Assembly: GCF_050948215.1 (NCBI RefSeq)
Contig: NW_027488589.1
Location: 496,001-560,000, forward strand
Direction: 5' to 3'
DNA length: 64,000 nucleotides
From: Halictus rubicundus
Taxonomy: Eukaryota > Arthropoda > Insecta > Hymenoptera > Halictidae
Shown piece by piece: positions 53,581-64,000 of the stretch. Both the position numbers and the translations under genes were made by a program. Numbering within the stretch: position 1 is the first letter of the stretch; every line of letters begins with the position of its first letter. The notes under the pieces were generated by a model, which ran no database searches, was not told the origin of the DNA, and saw nothing but the letters and a program-made list of their open reading frames with translations.

Positions 53581-56500
53581 TCCCCTATCCTATCCTCTAT
53601 CCTATCTTATCCTCTATCCTATCCTATCTTCTATCCTATCCTATCATCTATCCTCAATCCTATCCTTTCCTGTATCCTATCCAATCCTCTATCCTATCCT
53701 ATCCTCTATCCTATCCTGTCCTCTATCCTATGCTATCCTCTATCCTATCCTCAATCCTAACCTATTCTCTATCCTATCCTCTATCCTATCCTATCCTCTA
53801 TCCTATCCTATCGTCTATCCTATCCTCTTTCCTATCCTATCCTCTATCCTATCAAATCCCCTATCCTATCCTCTATCCTATCCTATCATCTATCATCAAT
53901 CCTATCCTTTCCTGTATCCTATCCAATCGTCTATCCTATCCTATCCTCTATCCTATCCTATCCTATCCTCTATCCTATCCTATCCTCTATCCTATCCTAT
54001 CCTCTATCCTATCCTATCCCCTATCCTATCCTATCGTCTATCCTATCCTCTATCCTATCCTATCCTCTATCCTATCCTATCCTCTATCCTATCCTATCCT
54101 CTATCCTATCCTATCCTCTATCCTATCCTATCCTCTATCCTATCCTATCCTCTATCATATCCTATCATCTATCCTCTATCCTATCCTATCCTCTATCCTA
54201 TCCTATCGTCTAGCCTATCCTCTATACTATCCTATCCTCTATCCTATCCTATCCTCTATTATATCCTATCTTCTATCCTATCCTATCCTCTATCCTATCA
54301 AATCCCCTACCCTATCCTCTATCCTATCCTATCCTGTATCCTATCCAATCCTCTATCCTATCCTATCATCTATCCTCTATCCTATCCAATCCTCTATCCT
54401 ATCCTATCCTCTATCCAATCCTCCATCCTATTCTATCCTCTATTCTATCCTGTCCTGTATCCTATCAAATCCCCTATCCTATCCTCTGTACTATCCTATC
54501 CTCTATCCTATCCTATCGTCTATCCTATCGTCTATCCTATCCTATCCTCTATCCTATCCTATCGTCTATCCTATCCTCTATCCTATCCTTTATCCTATCC
54601 TATCCTCTATCCCATCCTATTCTCTATCCTATCCTATCTTCTATCCTATCCTATCCTCTATCCTATCAAATCACCTATCCTATCCTCTATCCTATCCTAT
54701 CCTCTATCCTATCCTCTATCCTATCCTATCCTCTATCCTATCCTATCCCCTATCGTATCCTGTTCTCTATCCTATCCAATCCCCTATCCTATCCTCTATC
54801 CTATTCTATCTCCTAAGATATCGTATCCTCTATCCTATCCTATCCTCTATCCTATCCTATCCTCTATCCTATCCTATCCTCCATCCTATCCTCAATCCTA
54901 TCCTTTCCTGTATCCTATCCAATCCTCTATCCTATCCTATCCTCTATCCTATCCTGTCCTCTATCCTATCCTATCGTCTATCCTATCCTCTATCCTATCC
55001 TATCCTGTATCCTATCCCATGCTCTATCCTATCCTATCATCTATCCTCTATCCTATCCAATCCTCTATCCTATCCTATCCTCTATCCTATCCTATACTCT
55101 ATCCTATAATATCTACTATCCTATCCTATCCCCTAGCCTATCCTCTGTCCTATCCTATCCTCTATCCTATCCTATCCTCTATCCTATCCTATCCTCTAAC
55201 CTATCCTATCCTCTATCATATCCTATCCTCTATCATATCCTATCCTCTATCCTATCCTATCCTCTATCCTATCCTATCCTCTATCCTCTATCCTATCCTA
55301 TCCTCTATCCTATCCTATTTTCTATCCTATCCTATCCTCTATCCTATCCTATCGTCTATCCTATCCTCTATCCTATCCTATCCTCTATCCTATCCTATCG
55401 TCTATCCTATCCTCTATCCTATCCTATCCTCTATCCTATCCTATCCTCTATCCTATCCTATCCTCTATCCTATCCTATCGTCTATCCTCTCCTAGCCTCT
55501 ATCCTATCCTATCCTCTATAGTATCCTATCCTCTATCCTATCCTATCCTATCTTCTATCCTACCCTATCATCTATCCAATCAAATACCCTATCCTATCCT
55601 CTATCCTATCTTATCCTCTATCCTATCCTATCTTCTATCCTATCCTATCATCTATCCTCAATCCTATCCTTTCCTGTATCATATCCAATCCTCTATCCTA
55701 TCCTATCCTCTATCCTATCCTGTCCTCTATCCTATGCTATCCTCTATCCTATCCTCAATCCTAACCTATTCTCTATCCTATCCTCTATCCTATCCTATCG
55801 TCTATCCTATCCTCTTTCCTATCCTATCCTCTATCCTATCACATCCCCTATCCTATCCTCTATCCTATCCTACCATCTATACTCTATCCTATCCTCTATC
55901 CTATCCTATCGTCTATCCTATCGTCTATCCTATCCTGTCGTCTATCCTATCCTCTATCCTATCCTATCCCCTATCCTATCCTCTTTCCTATCCTATCCTC
56001 TATCCTATCCTATCCTCTATCCTATCAAATCCCCTATCCTATCAAATCCCCTATCCTATCCTCAATCCTATCCTTTCCTGTATCCTATCCAATCCTCTAT
56101 CCTATCCTATCCTCTATCCTATCCTGTCCTCTATCCTATCCTATCGTCTATCCTATCCTCTATCCTATCCTATCCTGTATCCTATCCCATGCTCTATCCT
56201 ATCCTATCATCTATCCTCTATCCTATCCAATCCTCTATCCTATCCTATCCTCTATCCTATCGTATACTCTATCCTATAATATCTACTATCCTATCCTATC
56301 CCCTAGCCTATCCTCTGTCCTATCCTATCCTATCCCCTAGCCTATCCTCTGTCCTATCCTATCCTCTATCCTATCCTATCCTCTATCCTATCCTATCCTC
56401 TATCCTATCCTATCCTCTATCATATCCTATCCTCTATCATATCCTATCCTCTATCCTATCCTATCCTCTATCCTATCCTATCCTCTATCCTATCATATCC

Positions 56501-59500
56501 TCTATCCTATCATATCCTCTATCCTATCCTATCCTCTATCCTATCCTATCCTCTATCCTCTATCCTATCCTATCCTCTATCCTATCCTAGCTTCTATCCT
56601 ATCCTATCCTCTATCCTATCCTATCGTCTATCCTATCCTCTATCCTATCCTATCCTCTATCCTATCCTATCGTCTATCCTATCCTCTATCCTATCCTATC
56701 CTCTATCCTATCCTATCCTCTATCCTATCCTATCCTCTATCCTATCCTATCGTCTATCCTCTCCTAGCCTCTATCCTATCCTATCCTCTATAGTATCCTA
56801 TCCTCTATCCTATCCTATCCTATCTTCTATCCTACCCTATCATCTATCCAATCAAATACCCTATCCTATCCTCTATCCTATCTTATCCTCTATCCTATCC
56901 TATCTTCTATCCTATCCTATCATCTATCCTCAATCCTATCCTTTCCTGTATCCTATCCAATCCTCTATCCTATCCTATCCTCTATCCTATCCTGTCCTCT
57001 ATCCTATGCTATCCTCTATCCTATCCTCAATCCTAACCTATTCTCTATCCTATCCTCTATCCTATCCTATCCTCTATCCTATCCTATCGTCTATCCTATC
57101 CTCTTTCCTATCCTATCCTCTATCCTATCAAATCCCCTATCCTATCCTCTATCCTATCCTATCATCTATCATCAATCCTATCCTTTCCTGTATCCTATCC
57201 AATCGTCTATCCTATCCTATCCTCTATCCTATCCTATCCTATCCTCTATCCTATCCTATCCTCTATCCTATCCTATCCTCTATCCTATCCTATCCCCTAT
57301 CCTATCCTATCGTCTATCCTATCCTCTATCCTATCCTATCCTCTATCCTATCCTATCCTCTATCCTATCCTATCCTCTATCCTATCCTATCCTCTATCCT
57401 ATCCTATCCTCTATCCTATCCTATCCTCTATCATATCCTATCATCTATCCTCTATCCTATCCTATCCTCTATCCTATCCTATCGTCTAGCCTATCCTCTA
57501 TACTATCCTATCCTCTATCCTATCCTATCCTCTATTATATCCTATCTTCTATCCTATCCTATCCTCTATCCTATCAAATCCCCTACCCTATCCTCTATCC
57601 TATCCTATCCTGTATCCTATCCAATCCTCTATCCTATCCTATCATCTATCCTCTATCCTATCCAATCCTCTATCCTATCCTATCCTCTATCCAATCCTCC
57701 ATCCTATTCTATCCTCTATTCTATCCTGTCCTGTATCCTATCAAATCCCCTATCCTATCCTCTGTACTATCCTATCCTCTATCCTATCCTATCGTCTATC
57801 CTATCGTCTATCCTATCCTATCCTCTATCCTATCCTATCGTCTATCCTATCCTCTATCCTATCCTTTATCCTATCCTATCCTCTATCCCATCCTATTCTC
57901 TATCCTATCCTATCTTCTATCCTATCCTATCCTCTATCCTATCAAATCACCTATCCTATCCTCTATCCTATCCTATCCTCTATCCTATCCTCTATCCTAT
58001 CCTATCCTCTATCCTATCCTATCCCCTATCGTATCCTGTTCTCTATCCTATCCAATCCCCTATCCTATCCTCTATCCTATTCTATCTCCTAAGATATCGT
58101 ATCCTCTATCCTATCCTATCCTCTATCCTATCCTATCCTCTATCCTATCCTATCCTCCATCCTATCCTCAATCCTATCCTTTCCTGTATCCTATCCAATC
58201 CTCTATCCTATCCTATCCTCTATCCTATCCTGTCCTCTATCCTATCCTATCGTCTATCCTATCCTCTATCCTATCCTATCCTGTATCCTATCCCATGCTC
58301 TATCCTATCCTATCATCTATCCTCTATCCTATCCAATCCTCTATCCTATCCTATCCTCTATCCTATCCTATACTCTATCCTATAATATCTACTATCCTAT
58401 CCTATCCCCTAGCCTATCCTCTGTCCTATCCTATCCTCTATCCTATCCTATCCTCTATCCTATCCTATCCTCTAACCTATCCTATCCTCTATCATATCCT
58501 ATCCTCTATCATATCCTATCCTCTATCCTATCCTATCCTCTATCCTATCCTATCCTCTATCCTATCATATCCTCTATCCTATCATATCCTCTATCCTATC
58601 CTATCCTCTATCCTATCCTATCCTCTATCCTCTATCCTATCCTATCCTCTATCCTATCCTATTTTCTATCCTATCCTATCCTCTATCCTATCCTATCGTC
58701 TATCCTATCCTCTATCCTATCCTATCCTCTATCCTATCCTATCGTCTATCCTATCCTCTATCCTATCCTATCCTCTATCCTATCCTATCCTCTATCCTAT
58801 CCTATCCTCTATCCTATCCTATCGTCTATCCTCTCCTAGCCTCTATCCTATCCTATCCTCTATAGTATCCTATCCTCTATCCTATCCTATCCTATCTTCT
58901 ATCCTACCCTATCATCTATCCAATCAAATACCCTATCCTATCCTCTATCCTATCTTATCCTCTATCCTATCCTATCTTCTATCCTATCCTATCATCTATC
59001 CTCAATCCTATCCTTTCCTGTATCATATCCAATCCTCTATCCTATCCTATCCTCTATCCTATCCTGTCCTCTATCCTATGCTATCCTCTATCCTATCCTC
59101 AATCCTAACCTATTCTCTATCCTATCCTCTATCCTATCCTATCGTCTATCCTATCCTCTTTCCTATCCTATCCTCTATCCTATCACATCCCCTATCCTAT
59201 CCTCTATCCTATCCTACCATCTATACTCTATCCTATCCTCTATCCTATCCTATCGTCTATCCTATCGTCTATCCTATCCTGTCGTCTATCCTATCCTCTA
59301 TCCTATCCTATCCCCTATCCTATCCTCTTTCCTATCCTATCCTCTATCCTATCCTATCCTCTATCCTATCAAATCCCCTATCCTATCAAATCCCCTATCC
59401 TATCCTCAATCCTATCCTTTCCTGTATCCTATCCAATCCTCTATCCTATCCTATCCTCTATCCTATCCTGTCCTCTATCCTATCCTATCGTCTATCCTAT

Positions 59501-60294
59501 CCTCTATCCTATCCTATCCTGTATCCTATCCCATGCTCTATCCTATCCTATCATCTATCCTCTATCCTATCCAATCCTCTATCCTATCCTATCCTCTATC
59601 CTATCGTATACTCTATCCTATAATATCTACTATCCTATCCTATCCCCTAGCCTATCCTCTGTCCTATCCTATCCTATCCCCTAGCCTATCCTCTGTCCTA
59701 TCCTATCCTCTATCCTATCCTATCCTCTATCCTATCCTATCCTCTATCCTATCCTATCCTCTATCATATCCTATCCTCTATCATATCCTATCCTCTATCC
59801 TATCCTATCCTCTATCCTATCCTATCCTCTATCCTATCATATCCTCTATCCTATCATATCCTCTATCCTATCCTATCCTCTATCCTATCCTATCCTCTAT
59901 CCTCTATCCTATCCTATCCTCTATCCTATCCTAGCTTCTATCCTATCCTATCCTCTATCCTATCCTATCGTCTATCCTATCCTCTATCCTATCCTATCCT
60001 CTATCCTATCCTATCGTCTATCCTATCCTCTATCCTATCCTATCCTCTATCCTATCCTATCCTCTATCCTATCCTATCCTCTATCCTATCCTATCGTCTA
60101 TCCTCTCCTAGCCTCTATCCTATCCTATCCTCTATAGTATCCTATCCTCTATCCTATCCTATCCTATCTTCTATCCTACCCTATCATCTATCCAATCAAA
60201 TACCCTATCCTATCCTCTATCCTATCTTATCCTCTATCCTATCCTATCTTCTATCCTATCCTATCATCTATCCTCAATCCTATCCTTTCCTGTA
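53581..60294 (+). repeat. ~3.3-kb higher-order repeat, two tandem copies
   Basis: 53583 to about 55290 reads the same as sequence 3276 bp downstream (from 56859), and about 55300-56950 matches sequence 3344 bp downstream. The step from 3276 to 3344 is 68 bp, four 17-bp units inserted in the second copy near 58.56 kb (two CATATCC-bearing units among them). Each copy consists of a ~2.0-kb half and a ~1.3-kb half, each starting near the marker ATGCTATCC (about 53730, 55734, 57006, 59080). The translated frames over the first half of each copy (459 codons) are the same. The halves also differ by diagnostic bases, such as TGTATCATATCC against TGTATCCTATCC. Confidence 0.88.
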
Positions 60295-63200
60295 TCATAT
60301 CCAATCCTCTATCCTATCCTATCCTCTATCCTATCCTGTCCTCTATCCTATGCTATCCTCTATCCTATCCTCAATCCTAACCTATTCTCTATCCTATCCT
60401 CTATCCTATCCTATCGTCTATCCTATCCTCTTTCCTATCCTATCCTCTATCCTATCACATCCCCTATCCTATCCTCTATCCTATCCTACCATCTATACTC
60501 TATCCTATCCTCTATCCTATCCTATCGTCTATCCTATCGTCTATCCTATCCTGTCGTCTATCCTATCCTCTATCCTATCCTATCCCCTATCCTATCCTCT
60601 TTCCTATCCTATCCTCTATCCTATCCTATCCTCTATCCTATCAAATCCCCTATCCTATCAAATCCCCTATCCTATCCTCTATCCTATCCTATCCTCTATC
60701 CTATCCTATCGTCTATCCTATCCTCTATCCTATCCTATGCTCTATCCTATCCTATCCCCTATCATATCCTATCCTCTATCGTATCCTATTCTCTATCCTA
60801 TCCTATCCTCTATCATATCCTCTATCCTATCCTCTATCCTATCCTCTATCCTATCCTCTATCCTATCCTATCCTCTATTCTATCCTATCGTCTATCCTAT
60901 CCTCTATCCTATCCTATCCTCTATCCTATCCTATCCTCTATCCTATCCTATCCTCTATCCTATCCTATCCTCTATCCTATCCTATCCTCTATCCTATCCT
61001 ATCCTCTATCCTATCCTATCCTCTATCCTATCCTATCCTCTATCCTATCCTATCCTATCCTCCATCCTATCCTATCTTCTATCCTATCCTATCCTCTATC
61101 CTATCATATCCTCTATCCTATAATATCCTCCATCCTATCCTATCCTCTATCCAATCCTCTATCCTATCCTCTATCCTATCCTATCTTCTGTCCTATCCTA
61201 TCCTCTATCCTATCAAATCCCCTATCCTATCCTCTATCCTATCCTATCCTCTACCCTATCCTATCGTCTATCCTATCCTCTTTCCTATCCTATCCTCTAT
61301 CCTATCAAATCCCCTATCCCATCCTCTGTCCTATCCTATCCTCTATCCTATCCTACCCTCTATCCTATCAAATCCCCTATCCTATCCTCTATCCTATCCT
61401 ATCCTCTATCCTATCATATCCTCTATCCTGTCCTATCCTCTATCCTATCCTATCGTCTATCCTATCCTCTATCCTATCCTATGCTCTATCCTATCCTATC
61501 CCCTATCATATCCTATCCTCTATCCTATCCTATTCTCTATCCTATCCTATCCTCTATCCTATCCTCTATCCTATCCTCTATCCTATCCTCTATCCTATCC
61601 TCTATCCTATCCTCTATCCTATCCTCTATCCTATCCTATCCTCTATTCTATCCTATCGTCTATCCTATCCTCTATCCTATCCTATCCTCTATCCTATCCT
61701 ATCCTCTATCCTATCCTATCCTCTATCCTATCATATCCTCTATCCTATAATATCCTCTATCCTATCCTATCCTCTATTCTATCCTATCGTCTATCCTATC
61801 CTCTATCCTATCCTATCCTCTATCCTATCCTCTATCCTATCCTCTATCCTATCCTCTATCCTATCCTCTATCCTATCCTACCCTCTATCCTATCCTATCC
61901 TCTATCCTATCCTATCCTCTATCCTATCCTATCCTCTATCCTATCCTATCCTCTATCCTATCCTATCCTCTATCCTATCCTGTATCCTATCAAATCCCCT
62001 ATCCTATCCTCTATCCTATCCTATCCTCTATCCTATCCTATCGTCTATCCTATCCTCTATCCTATCCTATGCTCTATCCTATCCTATCCTCTATCCAATC
62101 CTCTATCCTATCCTCTATCCTATCCTATCTTCTGTCCTATCCTATCCTCTATCCTATCCTATCTTCTGTCCTATCCTATCCTCTATCCTATCAAATCCCC
62201 TATCCTATCCTCTATCCTATCCTATCCTCTACCCTATCCTATCGTCTATCCTATCCTCTTTCCTATCCTATCCTCTATCCTATCCTCTATCCTATCCTAT
62301 GCTCTATCCTATCCTATCCCCTATCATATCCTATCCTCTATCCTATCCTATTCTCTATCCTATCCTATCCTCTATCCTATCCTCTATCCTATCCTCTATC
62401 CTATCCTCTATCCTATCCTATGCTCTATTCTATCCTATCGTCTATCCTATCCACTATCCTATCCTATCCTATCCTCTATCCTATCCTATCCTCTATCCTA
62501 TCCTCTCCTCTATCCTATCCTATCCTCTATCCTATCCTATCCTCTATCCTATCCTATCCTATCCTCTATCCTATACTATCTTCTATCCTATCCTATCCTC
62601 TATCCTATCATATCCTCTATCCTATAATATCCTCTATCCTATCCTATCCTCTATTCTATCCTATCGTCTATCCTATCCTCTATCCTATCCTATCCTCTAT
62701 CCTATCCTATCGTCTACCCTATCCTCTATCCTATCCTATCCTCTATCCTATCCTATCCTCTATCCTATCCTGTATCCTATCAAATCCCCTATCCTATCCT
62801 CTATCCTATCCTATCGTCTATCCTATCCTATACTCTATCCTATCCTGTCCTCTATCCTATGCTATCCTCTATCCTATCCTCAATCCTAACCTATTCTCTA
62901 TCCTATCCTCTATCCTATTAAATCCCCTATCCTATCCTCTATCCTATCCTATCATCTATCATCAATCCTATCCTTTCCTGTATCCTATCCAATCGTCTAT
63001 CCTATCCTATCCTCTATCCTATCCTATCCTATCCTCTATCCTATCCTATCCTCTATCCTATCCTGTCCTCTATCCTATGCTATCCTCTATCCTATCCTCA
63101 ATCCTAACCAATTCTCTATCCTATCCTCTATCCTATCCTATCCTCTATCCTATCCTATCCTCTATCCTATCCTATCCTCTATCCTATCCTATCCTCTATC

Positions 63201-64000
63201 CTATCCTATCCTCTATCCTATCCTATCCTCTATCATATCCTATCATCTATCCTCTATCCTATCCAATCCTCTATCCTATCCTATCCTCTATCATATCCTA
63301 TCATCTATCCTCTATCCTATCCTATCCTGTATCCTATCCTGTATCCTATCCTGTATCCTATCCAATCCTCTATCCTATCCTATCATCTATCCTCTAACCT
63401 ATCCAATCCTCTATCATATCCTATCATCTATCCTCTATCCTATCCTATCCTCTATCCTATCCTATCCTCTATCCTATCCTATCCCCTATCGTATCCTATC
63501 CTCTATCCTATCAAATCGCCTATCCTATCCTCTATCCTATCCTATCCTCTATCCTATCCTATCGTCTACCCTATCCTCTATCCTATCCTATCCTCTATCC
63601 TATCCTATCCTCTATCCTATCCTGTATCCTATCAAATCCCCTATCCTATCCTCTATCCTATCCTATCGTCTATCCTATCCTATCCTCTATCCTATCATAT
63701 CCTCTATCCTATAATATCCTCTATCCTATCCTATCCTCTATCCAATCCTCTATCCTATTCTATCCTCTATTCTATCCTGTCCTCTATCCCACCCTATCCT
63801 CTATCCTATCCTATCATCTATCCTCTATCCTATCCAATCCTCTATCCTATCCTATCCTCTATCCTATCCTATCCTCTATCCTATAATATCTACTATCCTA
63901 TCCTATCCTCTATCCTATCCTATCCTCTATCCTATCCTAGCATCTATCCTATCCTATCCTCTATCCTATAATATCTACTATCCTATCCTATCCTGTATCC
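60295..64000 (+). repeat. Satellite block D: partial third copy, then block C-like modules
   Basis: The first ~400 bp continue the ~1.3-kb half-repeat (ATGCTATCC marker at about 60350, followed by ACATCCCC, ACCATCTATACTC and CTGTCGTC). The array then switches, after the AAATCCCC pair near 60660, to the ATGCTCTATCC / CCCCTATCATATCC module (60740, 61481, 62299) also seen at 37111, 38490 and 42222. Two further ATGCTATCC modules appear near 62.86 and 63.08 kb. No gene is seen and the array runs off the window. Confidence 0.85.

Noticed and set aside
1..64000. Telomere array
   Set aside because: No run of CCTAA/TTAGG or another known telomere repeat is present; only single CCTAACC units occur, as scattered variants.
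1..64000. Whole satellite as a sequencing or assembly artefact
   Set aside because: The array contains many ordered private variants, structured duplications and a retrotransposon with an in-phase target site, which fits real DNA. Local copy number, especially in the perfect 17-mer runs and the 3.3-kb duplication, could still be wrong.

Overview
The window is almost entirely one short-period satellite DNA array, about 59 kb of the 64 kb. It is interrupted once by a complete Ty1/copia-class LTR retrotransposon at 7546-12483. No cellular gene, tRNA, rRNA or CRISPR array is visible. The host is a eukaryote and most likely an animal. The element's primer-binding site matches an internal segment of initiator tRNA-Met, the half-tRNA priming known from Drosophila copia, so an arthropod is the best guess. 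The sequence alone does not fix the species.

Satellite. The consensus unit is TATCCTATCCTATCCTC (17 bp): three TATCC pentamers and a TC. Units of 7, 12 and 22 bp, with one, two or four pentamers, are mixed in, so unit length follows 5n+2. The plus strand of the consensus has no G and is about 82% pyrimidine. It contains no stop codon in any frame, and because 17 is not a multiple of 3 all three frames spell the same 17-residue repeat. This explains the many long plus-strand reading frames, which I do not regard as genes. The minus strand has TAG in every frame.

Layout. Block A (1-7545) is a diverged array with short local duplications (a 131-bp repeat near 6.1-6.5 kb, a 121-bp repeat near 2.9 kb, and a 262-bp exact copy 3957 bp apart). 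The retrotransposon follows, flanked by a 5-bp target duplication (TCTAT). Removing the element and one TCTAT restores an in-phase satellite. Block B (about 12.49-29.76 kb) has its own set of variant units, two long tracts of perfect or near-perfect 17-mers and an ~860-bp tract repeated 1371 bp apart. Block C (about 29.76-53.58 kb) uses variant units partly shared with block A, with a ~0.68-kb tandem duplication near 42-43 kb. From 53.58 to about 60.3 kb lies a higher-order repeat of about 3.3 kb in two near-identical copies. Block D (about 60.3-64.0 kb) begins with a third partial copy and then returns to block C-like modules.

Retrotransposon. It is 4938 bp, with two 310-bp LTRs that differ at three positions. 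A single uninterrupted Gag-Pol frame keeps every catalytic motif I can check: zinc knuckle, DSG protease, HHCC and DD35E integrase, YVDD reverse transcriptase and RNase H. It looks young and possibly competent. Its ends are unusual for the class because they are not TG...CA.
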